NCBI RefSeq assembly: GCF_017052585.1
Contig: NZ_JAFFHZ010000001.1
Span: forward strand, 3,525,001-3,589,000
Origin: Paenibacillus apiarius
GTDB lineage: Bacteria > Bacillota > Bacilli > Paenibacillales > Paenibacillaceae
DNA: 64,000 bases
Direction of reading: 5' to 3'
Below, piece by piece: positions 42,236 through 51,362 of the stretch; position 1 is the stretch's first letter, and each line of letters starts with the position of its first letter. The notes beneath the pieces were generated by a model. The model was not told where the DNA came from and ran no database searches. It saw nothing but the letters and a program-made list of their open reading frames with translations. The translations under genes were made by a program, and so were the position numbers.

Positions 42236-43189
42236 TCATATGGTTGAGCTTCTTGCGGCCGTTGTCTGAAAAACGGGATCCCATTCATACTTTTCATGAT
42301 AGATGCGGTTCACTTCTGCGGCCAAGCGGCTCCAGTCTTCGTTCGGATACTGTTGAATCATCCGGTACAGGCGGAGGAACCGATCTTTGGGCAGCCGATG
42401 CGCGTAACGCCGCACCAATCCTGGATAAGCCTGCACGTAGCGCTTCATGCGCACGGCCGCTCCGGCCGCCCCGGCGAGAATGTCTTGCCCGTTATCGAGT
42501 CCGAGAATTTCAACTTCATGATTGATGACATATTGAAACGTTTTGTCTTTAATCAAATCGCGTTTAATTTTCGCTATTTCGCCGATGTAATCTGCCAGCA
42601 GCGGATCATACTGGCTGATGAGCAGCGGCTCCAGCACTAAGTCCATATCTTTGCGCAGCGCGAAAAAATGGAGCAGCGCGACCTGCTGCAGCCGAATCGT
42701 ATCATTATGAAGCAGCGTGCCGAGCTCGCGCAGCAGCTCATAGGTTAGCTGCTTGTCCGTATCCCAGTTGGAAAAGGCGGTTTCCCAGTCGCGGTACACA
42801 TCCTGCCCGATTCGTTCCCGCTCGCGCTGCAGCAGCTTATCGAGCGCCCGGTTCACTGCGAACGGCTTCATCCGCCGCTGCATGAGCCAGAGGAGCGATA
42901 CGAACAGAAGTCCGGCGGCTCCGCAGAGCGCCATCTGCAAGGGGCCATCGCCCAGCAGCACGCCTGCAAGCGCAATGAGCGCGGAGATGAGCAGCGTGGC
43001 GATGCCCGCTCGGCTCACTTCCGCCTCCGCCTGCCGTTCGACCGGGATGATGGAGGATTTCCCGCATGACGGGCATTCCTCCTCCGCTAACACCGTAAAG
43101 GTTTGACAATGTTTGCACACCCTTAACTTTTGATAGGCGTATCTCGTTGTATGATAGGGTCTAAAAAACACGGGTATCTTTTTCATCAT
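42236..43189 (-). CDS. Zinc-ribbon membrane protein, divergent partner of the VWA/tubulin operon
   Basis: A protein of about 317 residues. The N-terminus carries a C4 zinc-ribbon (VCKHCQTFTVLAEEECPSCGKS), then a membrane-spanning hydrophobic pair (AGIATLLISALIALAGVLL, LQMALCGAAGLLFVSLLWLMQRR), then a helical cytoplasmic domain rich in Arg/Lys/Glu (LQRERERIGQDVYRDWETAFSNWD). Its start overlaps the stop of the small membrane protein gene (ATGATGA), so the two are translationally coupled. Function unknown; the divergent position at the head of the operon suggests a role with it. Confidence 0.75.
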   Translation of the reverse strand: MMKKIPVFFRPYHTTRYAYQKLRVCKHCQTFTVLAEEECPSCGKSSIIPVERQAEAEVSRAGIATLLISALIALAGVLLGDGPLQMALCGAAGLLFVSLLWLMQRRMKPFAVNRALDKLLQRERERIGQDVYRDWETAFSNWDTDKQLTYELLRELGTLLHNDTIRLQQVALLHFFALRKDMDLVLEPLLISQYDPLLADYIGEIAKIKRDLIKDKTFQYVINHEVEILGLDNGQDILAGAAGAAVRMKRYVQAYPGLVRRYAHRLPKDRFLRLYRMIQQYPNEDWSRLAAEVNRIYHEKYEWDPVFQTTAARSSTI

Positions 43190-43335
43190 GATGGACCGCT
43201 TTCGCCATTTAGTATCGTCAACAAGGTCTGATCGATATCGGCATGGGAGGGCGTCGACTTGCGGCGGACCCAGTACAGTATCGATTTGACGGCGACAAAT
43301 AGAAACAAAATACCCAAACATCCGTAAGCTAACAT
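43186..43335 (-). CDS. Small single-TM protein, 49 residues
   Basis: MLAYGCLGILFLFVAVKSILYW, then a basic turn RRKS and a polar tail ending GESGPS: one transmembrane helix with a short cytoplasmic tail. ATG 43335 has GGAAGG eight bases upstream. The stop overlaps the next start by four bases, and this coupling is the main reason to accept so short a gene. Function unknown. Confidence 0.7.
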   Translation of the reverse strand: MLAYGCLGILFLFVAVKSILYWVRRKSTPSHADIDQTLLTILNGESGPS

Positions 43336-43526
43336 ATGAAAATCCTTCCTTTTGCTATAGAGGGTATGGAAAAATTCACTTTTTGAACATGCACTTATAG
43401 ACAATGATTATATCATAACGGGCGAATCGTGGTAGAATTAGTAAATAAATTGTCATATCAGGGAGACTTATGACGGGGAAGGAAATTTTTTATTCAGAAA
43501 ATCTTCATATAATATTAAGAATTATG

Positions 43527-43571
43527 AGGTATAAACATATAGTACCGATCCGTCTATTAGACTTTATACCT
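43527..43571. promoter_or_regulatory. Inverted repeat between the divergent operons
   Basis: AGGTATAAA (43527-43535) and TTTATACCT (43563-43571), exact inverses with centres 36 bases apart, just before the VWA gene. A candidate operator for the system. Confidence 0.5.
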
Positions 43572-43605
43572 ATCATTACACATTTTTTCATAAAGGAGTG
43601 CAACT

Positions 43606-45384
43606 ATGCTTCGTAGAAATCATTTCGCTTTTATTATGTTGTTGACTCTATCTATATTATTGCTGCCGTTGACAGGGCAACCTCCCGCAGCGCATGCGGC
43701 TCAGCAATCGTCCAAAATCGACTCCGTCCTCGTCGTGGACGTGAGCAACTCGATGGATACAAGCGATAAGGACAAGATCGGCAATGAGGCGATGAAGATG
43801 TTCATCGACATGTTGTCGGCAGCGGGCGACAAAGTCGGGATTGTCGCTTATACCGATAAAATAGAACGCGAGAAAGCCTTGCTGGAAATTCAATCCGATG
43901 CGGACAAGCAGGATTTGAAGCAGTTCATCGATCAGTTGAACCGCGGCCCTTACACGGACATTGCCGTAGGCGTGAAGGAAGCGGTCAAGGTGCTGCAGCA
44001 CGGTGCCGATCCGGCGCATGAACCGATGATTGTGCTGCTCGCTGACGGCAACAATTATTTGAATAAAAACGGAAGCCGGACGCAGGAGCAGTCTGACCAA
44101 GAGCTCAACGAGGCCGTAGCCGATGCCCAAAAGAAAGGCATTCCGATCTATACGATCGGGCTGAATGCCGATGGACAGCTGAACAAGGACGCGCTGGCGG
44201 AGCTGTCGAAGCAGACGGGCGGCAAATCATTCGTGACGGCGTCGGCGGACGAGCTGCCGCAAATCTTAAGTGAAATCTTCGCCAGTCATTTGAAGCTGAA
44301 GATCGTGCCGATCCAATCGATTACGGCCAACGGCAGCTATCAAGATGTCATCGTGAATGTGCCGAACGCCAACGTCATGGAGGCGAACATCTCCCTTATG
44401 TCGTCCAAGCCGATTGATGTAAAATTATTCGATCCGTCAGGCAAGGAAGCAGCCATTCCCGCGGATGACGCGCAGTTGTCCCGCTCCAAGAGCTATTCGC
44501 TCATCAAGCTGATCCAGCCGGTTCAGGGCGACTGGAAGCTGCAAGTCAAAGGGGTAGCCAAAGACAAAATCGATATCAATCTCGTCTTTAACTATGATCT
44601 GGAGCTGGCGATGGATCCGCTGCCGGCGCAAGCCTACAAGAAGGGCGACAAAATCGAAATCAGCTCGTACCTGACGAGCAACGGCCAGAAGCTGCAGAAC
44701 AATGCGCTCTATCAAAATATGAATGCCGTATTGACCGTGAAGGATCTCGACACAGGGGCTACGAAGGAAATTCCGCTTGACAATCTTGGGGATCGCTTCA
44801 AGGGCGCTTATGAGATTGAGGATAAGCATGAATATGAGTTGAAGGTGCGGGCGGAAGAGAAAAGCTTCTACCGGGAGACGAAGCCGGTCAATGTGAGCGC
44901 GAAGCCCGGTGGAGCGGGCGGCACCACTGCGGCAGGCTCGGCTGAAGAGAAGAAGCCTTTCCCGGTATGGCCCGTAGTCATCGGAGCTATCGTGCTGGCG
45001 GCGATTGCCGCCGCGGCCTATTTCATTATGGCGGCCGTGAAGAAGGCGACGCGCGGCTTCGTTGGCCAGATGGTGCTTGAAGTACGCGACGAGAACACGG
45101 GGGAGAAGACATACCCGCAGTATAAAAAGCTGACGGCCTTTAAGGGCAAATTCACGCTCCATCAGCTGCTGCAGCTGGCGCCTGAGCTGAAGGAAACCGA
45201 AACGATCGTGTTTGTGCCGAGCAAGGGCGACCGCGTCCTGCTGAAAAACGGATCGGCAGTCACGATTGAGAAATCCGGACGAGCAGTGGACGCGAGCAGC
45301 GGCCTGGAATTGAAGACCGGCGACCGGATTGCCGTACCGTTAAGCAGCGTCGACAAAACGGTATTGATCGAATATCTCGTATAG
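43606..45384 (+). CDS. VWA-domain membrane protein 1
   Basis: A 592-residue protein. A signal peptide (FAFIMLLTLSILLLPLTG) precedes a VWA domain with intact MIDAS: D45-x-S47-x-S49 (VVDVSNSMD), T117 (RGPYTDIAVG) and D147 (VLLADGNN). Two beta-sandwich-like regions follow (about 230-430), then a TM helix at about 454-476 (WPVVIGAIVLAAIAAAAYFIM). A cytoplasmic tail of about 110 residues has FHA-like strand pattern (VGQMVLEVRDENTGEKTYPQYKK...GDRVLLKNGSAVTIEK). This gives an outside metal-dependent adhesion domain linked to an inside signalling-type domain. It is the first gene of a seven-gene operon. Confidence 0.8.
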   Translation: MLRRNHFAFIMLLTLSILLLPLTGQPPAAHAAQQSSKIDSVLVVDVSNSMDTSDKDKIGNEAMKMFIDMLSAAGDKVGIVAYTDKIEREKALLEIQSDADKQDLKQFIDQLNRGPYTDIAVGVKEAVKVLQHGADPAHEPMIVLLADGNNYLNKNGSRTQEQSDQELNEAVADAQKKGIPIYTIGLNADGQLNKDALAELSKQTGGKSFVTASADELPQILSEIFASHLKLKIVPIQSITANGSYQDVIVNVPNANVMEANISLMSSKPIDVKLFDPSGKEAAIPADDAQLSRSKSYSLIKLIQPVQGDWKLQVKGVAKDKIDINLVFNYDLELAMDPLPAQAYKKGDKIEISSYLTSNGQKLQNNALYQNMNAVLTVKDLDTGATKEIPLDNLGDRFKGAYEIEDKHEYELKVRAEEKSFYRETKPVNVSAKPGGAGGTTAAGSAEEKKPFPVWPVVIGAIVLAAIAAAAYFIMAAVKKATRGFVGQMVLEVRDENTGEKTYPQYKKLTAFKGKFTLHQLLQLAPELKETETIVFVPSKGDRVLLKNGSAVTIEKSGRAVDASSGLELKTGDRIAVPLSSVDKTVLIEYLV

Positions 45385-45395
45385 GGGGAACCATA

Positions 45396-48300
45396 ATGAA
45401 ACCGATAGTAAGAGAACATATTCAGCAGTTGGACGTGTCGCTCGGCGGAGGAATCGTCAGCGATAAGATTCGGGTTGAAACGATCGACAATCCGATTCTC
45501 ATTATCGGGCTCGGCGGCACCGGGATTGACGCGCTGCTGCGCTTGAAATATCAGATTAACCGCCGCTTCAAGCTGCCTGAGGACCCGATTTCGAAGAAGA
45601 AGCGCGAGAAGCCGGACAATGTGGAGTTCCTGGCGTTCGAGACGAACGAACAGGATCGCAACAAAAAATATAAAGGAATCGGACTCGATCCGCTCAATGA
45701 ATTCGTGCTGCTGTCGAATGCGGAAATCGGCGGATTGCTGCAGAACCGCAGCATTCTGGAGCCGTACATTACCGAATGGCTGTCGCCCGAGCTGAGCATC
45801 ACCGACGGGATGAACGGCGCGGCCGGCGTCCGCCAGGCGGGACGGCTGCTGCTGTTCACGAAGATCAACCAAGTCGTGCAATCGATTGACAAAAAAATCA
45901 AGACGCTGTCCGTCGGCACGAACAAAAAGCTGATGGTGTTCCTGCTGTCTGGCTTGTCCGGCGGCACGGGGAGCGGCTGCTTCCTCGACATCTCGTACAT
46001 CGTGCGGGGCATCATCGAGCGCGATCACGGCTCTGCAGGCATCGATCGCGTCAATACGCTCGGCTATTTGTTCACGCCGGATGTGAACTTGGCGAACAAA
46101 AGCTTGAGCGAGCATACGCGCGAATATGTCAAGAAGAACGGCTATGCCGCGCTTAAAGAGCTCGACTATTGGATGAATGTCGACAGCCGCGGCGAACGGT
46201 TCCGGCAGAAGTACGGCAACATTTTGACGGTTAATTCGCCGCTGCCGCCGTTCAATCTATGCCATCTCATCTCGGCGACGAATACGGAAGGCAAGCTGCT
46301 CGAGAACGCTTATGATTATTGCATGAACGTCACGGCGGAGAACATTACGAACTTCATGGCGAGCGAGGAGAAGCAGTCCGGCGAGGAATTCGCGATTCAC
46401 GACTATATCAGCAACATCCGGACGAACATCGCACAGATGAACAAGGCGTATCCGGCCAACTACGAGTACAACATTATCGGAGCCTCTTCGGCGGTGCTGC
46501 CGATTGAAGAGATGACAACGTATCTGGGCTATCGCTTGTTCAACAAGATGGAGAAAATGTTCGAGAAGGCGCCAAGCCAGGAGGATGTCGAGAAGTTCGC
46601 GCGCAAGCTGGGCATCGATCTCGACACGATGGTGAAGACGTTCGAATCGCGTGTTCCCGAGCCGCTGCCGGGTTATGAGAACAGCGAACGCTTAAGCTAT
46701 CACAATGTCATCAAAATGCAGGTCGTGAACATGGATACCGAGCTGGAGCAGAGCTTCCTGGCACGGGCCCGCGAAGAATATATCAAGGCGAAGAAGCAAC
46801 TGCCGGGCGAGATCGTCGGGCAATTCACGGACCAGATCCGCAGAATGTTCCTTCATCCGGAGCAGGGGCCATTCTATGTATCGCGCCTCATCTACACGGA
46901 GAAGGGCTTCTGTCTCCTGAAGATGCTGCTCTCCTATATCGAGACGCTGCGCGAGAATCTGCACCGGATTCCGCGCGACATTGAGTCGGCGCAGGAGCAG
47001 GCGAACGATAGGCTCGGCGACGCGAAGAGCGCGTTTATTTCCAAGGATAAGAAGAAGAACAACTACATCGAGGCCAAAATCAACGAATATTGGCTGCATG
47101 CCGACGTCGAGCGCACGGAGCAGATGATCGAATTTTATGAGGATCTGCATGAGCTGCTGAACCGGGAGAACAACCGCATTTATAGCGTATTTACCGAAAT
47201 TTTGAACGCGTTGAACGCTATTTTCGAGAAGAACGGCGACATCCTGATCAATGGCGAGGAGCAGGCCGATCATAAAGGCAACCGCACTTACTACTGGAAT
47301 ATCGTCAGCGTGCCGGACATCTCGAAGGTCATTAGCAACATCATGGAGCAGAAGGAAGTGGACGATCTGATCCGCGATTTCTCCATGGAGCTGTTAAACC
47401 GCTCGAACCAGTGGATTAAGGAGCAGGAGCTTGATATCGTCAGCTCGATTTCCGACTTCCTGTCGGACAAGTTCGGAGACTTGATTACGCAATCGATGGA
47501 AGAGTTCCTTGTGATGAAATTCGGCAACGACGAGTCGATCGACAAGTTCGTTGAACGCAGCATCGCAAGCAAGCTGGATGGAGAAGCGGTGCCCGTGTTC
47601 CACCTGAGCAACAGCTCCGGCAACCTGCATTTCCCGCGCTGGGGCTTCGTGTCTGTTCCGGTGAAAGCCCCGAGCATTTTGAAAGGCATTCGCAACTACC
47701 AGAACAATGCGGTCGGCAAGTCCAACTTCACGGTGAAGGAGAGCGAAGTGAAGAATCGCATCTTCTGGCTGAACACGCACAACGGGGTGCCGCTCTTCGT
47801 GTATACGCCGCTGAAGGTATATGAGGAGAGCTATGAACGGACGATTCTCGACAAAGAGGGCATCGGCCGCCATCTTGTGCAGACCGACAAAGTGAACTGG
47901 ACGTACTTGCCGTCTCCGATTCCGGAGAAGTCTTGGGGCGATACCTATATGAACGCGCGCGTGCAGAAGTATAATTCCCGCGTGCGTGCGGAGTTCGACA
48001 AGGCGCTGCAGTCCAAGGTCATCATCGAAAAAGGCATGGATGAGAATACGAGCAATCGCTATGCCGCCATCTTCACGAAGCCGTTTGACTTGAATGGCGT
48101 TCTGAATGCGTATGATCTGCAGCTTCAGGCAGCCAAGCCGAACCTGGGCGAGGTGAAGCGGGCTTATCTTGATCTGAAGCGCATGCTCGAGGATGGATTG
48201 GAACAAGAGGGAGCCAAGGATATATTCGGCAGCATTAGCGAAGAGCTGGCGAAGGAGAATCTCATTCGCTCGCCGGAGCTTATTTTGCGCATGCGCGAGG

Positions 48301-48785
48301 AGCTCGCCAAATACGACGCTATCCGCGCGAAGGCATCCGAATTCGAGGAGCTGATCGGGCAGCATCAAGATGAAGAGAAATGGCAGGACCAGTTCATCGA
48401 AGCGCTTTACACCGGAACGATTTGCAAGAAGGGCGCGCTCTATGTCTATGACCGCGACGCAGAGGAGGAAGCTTGGGAACCGTTCGCCAATCTGGTGAAG
48501 AGCCGCGATTATGTAGAATTCGAGGTATTCGAGAGCTTCCGCAAGCTGAATGAGAAGCAGCGCAGCACGCTGCTGCGCAAGGCGGCCCGCCGTTCGGCGG
48601 AATTGACCGCTTCGGAGGATGTGACTCCCCTCTTGACGAAGCTGGATGAATTGTACGAGGCGTTCCTGGAAGCGCGCGAACGCTTGGAGTATGAGAAGAT
48701 CGAATTGACGAATGGCGAAGATGCGTATCAATTCTATAAGCAGCTGACCACGAAGCTTAACGCGATTCGCAGAAAGTTGAAGTAA
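45396..48785 (+). CDS. Bacterial tubulin-like protein (Tubulin_2 type)
   Basis: 1129 residues, much larger than FtsZ or TubZ. The N-terminal GTP-binding pattern of tubulins is visible: IIGLGGTGIDALLRLK at about 36-51, and the signature loop GLSGGTGSGCFLDI at about 186-199 (GGGTGSG-like). These fit the Tubulin-like family (PF13809). About 700 further residues are helical with coiled-coil character (LGDAKSAFISKDKKKNNYIEAKINEYWLHADVERTEQM). It would be GTP-dependent and could polymerise, but polymerisation is not shown by sequence. It is 11 bases after the VWA gene. Confidence 0.78.
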   Translation: MKPIVREHIQQLDVSLGGGIVSDKIRVETIDNPILIIGLGGTGIDALLRLKYQINRRFKLPEDPISKKKREKPDNVEFLAFETNEQDRNKKYKGIGLDPLNEFVLLSNAEIGGLLQNRSILEPYITEWLSPELSITDGMNGAAGVRQAGRLLLFTKINQVVQSIDKKIKTLSVGTNKKLMVFLLSGLSGGTGSGCFLDISYIVRGIIERDHGSAGIDRVNTLGYLFTPDVNLANKSLSEHTREYVKKNGYAALKELDYWMNVDSRGERFRQKYGNILTVNSPLPPFNLCHLISATNTEGKLLENAYDYCMNVTAENITNFMASEEKQSGEEFAIHDYISNIRTNIAQMNKAYPANYEYNIIGASSAVLPIEEMTTYLGYRLFNKMEKMFEKAPSQEDVEKFARKLGIDLDTMVKTFESRVPEPLPGYENSERLSYHNVIKMQVVNMDTELEQSFLARAREEYIKAKKQLPGEIVGQFTDQIRRMFLHPEQGPFYVSRLIYTEKGFCLLKMLLSYIETLRENLHRIPRDIESAQEQANDRLGDAKSAFISKDKKKNNYIEAKINEYWLHADVERTEQMIEFYEDLHELLNRENNRIYSVFTEILNALNAIFEKNGDILINGEEQADHKGNRTYYWNIVSVPDISKVISNIMEQKEVDDLIRDFSMELLNRSNQWIKEQELDIVSSISDFLSDKFGDLITQSMEEFLVMKFGNDESIDKFVERSIASKLDGEAVPVFHLSNSSGNLHFPRWGFVSVPVKAPSILKGIRNYQNNAVGKSNFTVKESEVKNRIFWLNTHNGVPLFVYTPLKVYEESYERTILDKEGIGRHLVQTDKVNWTYLPSPIPEKSWGDTYMNARVQKYNSRVRAEFDKALQSKVIIEKGMDENTSNRYAAIFTKPFDLNGVLNAYDLQLQAAKPNLGEVKRAYLDLKRMLEDGLEQEGAKDIFGSISEELAKENLIRSPELILRMREELAKYDAIRAKASEFEELIGQHQDEEKWQDQFIEALYTGTICKKGALYVYDRDAEEEAWEPFANLVKSRDYVEFEVFESFRKLNEKQRSTLLRKAARRSAELTASEDVTPLLTKLDELYEAFLEARERLEYEKIELTNGEDAYQFYKQLTTKLNAIRRKLK

Positions 48786-48789
48786 GCGG

Positions 48790-51243
48790 ATGAACGAATA
48801 TGTGGAACGGTTCGCATCCGAATATGCGATGGCAGAAGAAAGGTTGACTGGACAAGGGGACGGCCAGAGCAGCATCCATTATCCGACCGTGTTCTTGTTC
48901 GTCGGAGACAAGACGGCGGATGCGATTGAACCGATGATTCGGATTAATGAACGCAAGTGGGATAATAGCGCCGGTGTCATGTACGTGCACGCAGTAGCGC
49001 GTGACGGCGCTGCGCCTGGCGCGCTGGCTGCAGCCGGCTCCGGCACGGCGGGGGACGGGTCGGACGCGCGCTCCGGCGGTTCTCGGCAGCACAATCCGAA
49101 TCATCCGCAGGTGACCCGGCTTGTGCTCCCTGTCAGCGCAGAGCAAGGGAAAGAAAAAGGAAAGACGATGCGTAAAGAGCTATATCAGCAGCTGTACCAG
49201 AATGAAGGCAGCCTGTTCGAGCTGAACCGCGCCCTGCGCCAAGTCAGTCACAATATTGCCGAGTATGGCCGTTTGTACGCTTCTTTCGATCGGATCCATC
49301 TGGCTGTCATTACGCGGGTTGATGACCCGCTTAATGTGTTCATTGCAGAAATCGCGCTGCTTGCCGAAGCCATCTTCAGCCAATCGTTCAAGTCGGTGCA
49401 GAAGGATCTGTATGCGCTGATTAGCGAACGCGAACAGGTTGAGGTATTCGGATATGCCAGCTCCGTGGGCGTCGCGTTCCTGCGCGAGCTGGACTACATG
49501 CAGAGCGCGGATTACGCATTTTCAGCCCGCTTGCACGTGACGGAGGACGGCATCTCGATTCCGGTCACGCACTCCGCCTCGCCTTTGTTCGATCTCGTGT
49601 ACGTGCTGTCGGACAAAAATGAACGCGGCATATCGTCTTTCCATGACATGGACGACAATTACGACATTATATGCCATATGAATTTGCTGAAAAACCGCAA
49701 GCTAAAAGATTCGAGTCAAGACTTCAATAGTAGCGGCTATAACAACACGTCCTTCAAAAATAACATCATGACCGAAACGGGCCGTCAAGGCTATGTATCG
49801 GCTGGCTTCTCCAGAGTAAAACGCCCGAATCAATCTATTGCGCTTGCCGTGCTGTACCATTTCTGCAGAGAGCTGGTCTTGCGGATGGAAGGCGGACCGG
49901 ACTGGAGCGCTGCGGAGAAGCTGGCCTTCTTCGGGCTGGATCCGAATGCGATGGCTGCCCGCGTGGCTCATGCCTTGCCTGATGACAGCAGAATCAGCGA
50001 TATGAACGGCATCATGACTCACGATGTGAGCTTCGGCCAATTGAAGCGGATGACGCTGCGGGAGGCGGAGTCTGCCTTGTTCGGAAGCGGCTGCCATGTT
50101 TATTTCCAGGACAACTATGCCAAGGAAGCCGAGAAATATATGATGCAGCTAAATGCGGCGGAAGAGCTGAGCCGCACGATTCAAAGGCGGATGTCCGAGC
50201 AAGCCCAGGTCGGATTTCATCAAGTGTGCGAATGGACGAATGAAGCCAACGAGTCGGGGAGCGTATGGAAGGATCTGCATGCCCGCATGCGCGATCTTGC
50301 GCGGGCGCTCGATTCGGCGCGGGCCGAACTGGAACAGGTGTATCAGGAGCGGGTGGAGGAACAATCGTTCCAGCGCCTGCCATTGATGGACAAGCACAAT
50401 GTGCGCAGCTTCGTGCGCAGCTTCTTCGATACGGTATACCGCAGGAAGCTGGAGCTCTTGCGGATGGAGACGGAGCTTCAGCTGTACCGGCGTCATGAAG
50501 CCGAGCTGGAGCGGCTGCACGCGGTTTATAAGCAGCAGGTGCAGCAGCTGAATAAGCTGGAGCATGCGCTGCGGGAAGCCGCGCTGGATAGCATTCGCCA
50601 TGCCGACGATTATATTGGCCAAAACATAATGGAGTATTACGAGCGTGTCACGGCAACGATTATGCAGGACATCGAAGCCAAGCGAGGCCAAGGCGTCTTC
50701 TTCGAAGAGCGGTACATGGGCGGCATTGCGCAGCTCCTGGAGTCAGGAATCGAAGCTTTCACCGCGAGGCTGATTGCCGTGTGCAGACAGCATATTTTGA
50801 CAGCTGAGCCGTTCAAGCAGACATTCGAGGAGGAACTGCTGCGCCGGGCGAACGTGACGATCGATTACAGCAACCGCGAGGTGCTGTCGAAGGACGAGCT
50901 GTTCAAGAAGCTGTATCGAACGTTGGAGGACCATGCAGGGATTAACATCCGCCTGTTGGACTATACGCACGAACACCGCTATGAGGAGAAATACTTTTTC
51001 GGAGACGCTGCGAGCGAGTTTATCGGTTATGCGCTGAGCGCCGACGATACGTCCCGCATATACAAGCTTGGCTGCGTGCATGAGCAACGGAGCAGCGGCG
51101 TCGAGAAGCTGAACATTATGGGCGGATTCCATATCGAAGATATTATGTATTACCGGAACGGCAAAGTGTACTACGAAAGCTACCTTGAGAACGGATATGA
51201 GTTCCATGGCATTGATCCAGGGCTGCTGCCGGAGCTTCGGTGA
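48790..51243 (+). CDS. Large protein of unknown fold, tubulin partner
   Basis: An 817-residue protein not matched to a named family. It has a low-complexity linker (AAPGALAAAGSGTAGDGSDARSGG) at about residues 77-105, an internal FDLVYVLSDKNERG segment of the kind found in some tubulin-like proteins, and coiled-coil segments at about 480-620 (LARALDSARAELEQVYQER; LELLRMETELQLYRRHEAELERL). It starts four bases after the tubulin-like gene, so the two are probably coupled. A degenerate second tubulin-fold subunit without the GGTGSG loop is possible (inference). Confidence 0.6.
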   Translation: MNEYVERFASEYAMAEERLTGQGDGQSSIHYPTVFLFVGDKTADAIEPMIRINERKWDNSAGVMYVHAVARDGAAPGALAAAGSGTAGDGSDARSGGSRQHNPNHPQVTRLVLPVSAEQGKEKGKTMRKELYQQLYQNEGSLFELNRALRQVSHNIAEYGRLYASFDRIHLAVITRVDDPLNVFIAEIALLAEAIFSQSFKSVQKDLYALISEREQVEVFGYASSVGVAFLRELDYMQSADYAFSARLHVTEDGISIPVTHSASPLFDLVYVLSDKNERGISSFHDMDDNYDIICHMNLLKNRKLKDSSQDFNSSGYNNTSFKNNIMTETGRQGYVSAGFSRVKRPNQSIALAVLYHFCRELVLRMEGGPDWSAAEKLAFFGLDPNAMAARVAHALPDDSRISDMNGIMTHDVSFGQLKRMTLREAESALFGSGCHVYFQDNYAKEAEKYMMQLNAAEELSRTIQRRMSEQAQVGFHQVCEWTNEANESGSVWKDLHARMRDLARALDSARAELEQVYQERVEEQSFQRLPLMDKHNVRSFVRSFFDTVYRRKLELLRMETELQLYRRHEAELERLHAVYKQQVQQLNKLEHALREAALDSIRHADDYIGQNIMEYYERVTATIMQDIEAKRGQGVFFEERYMGGIAQLLESGIEAFTARLIAVCRQHILTAEPFKQTFEEELLRRANVTIDYSNREVLSKDELFKKLYRTLEDHAGINIRLLDYTHEHRYEEKYFFGDAASEFIGYALSADDTSRIYKLGCVHEQRSSGVEKLNIMGGFHIEDIMYYRNGKVYYESYLENGYEFHGIDPGLLPELR

Positions 51244-51362
51244 TCGGGCTGCATCGGGCTAGGCCGGGCTAAATCAAGGCCGGGCCAACGCGGCATCAGA
51301 CTGAACAAGGCTAGCGGACGGAACTGTAACTTCTAAATTCCATATGAAAGGAGGCAGACCAT

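Noticed and set aside
45162-46115. 317-codon minus-strand frame opposite VWA 1 and the tubulin-like gene
   Set aside because: Antisense shadow covering the GGTGSG-coding region.
47394-48875. 493-codon minus-strand frame opposite the tubulin-like gene
   Set aside because: Length is explained by GC-biased codon use on the sense strand; composition is not protein-like and it runs past the end of the real gene.
51244-51362. Terminator or promoter splitting the tubulin/GTPase operon
   Set aside because: The 119-base spacer has several CGGGCT repeats but no stable hairpin with T-run and no good promoter, so it does not show that the operon is split.
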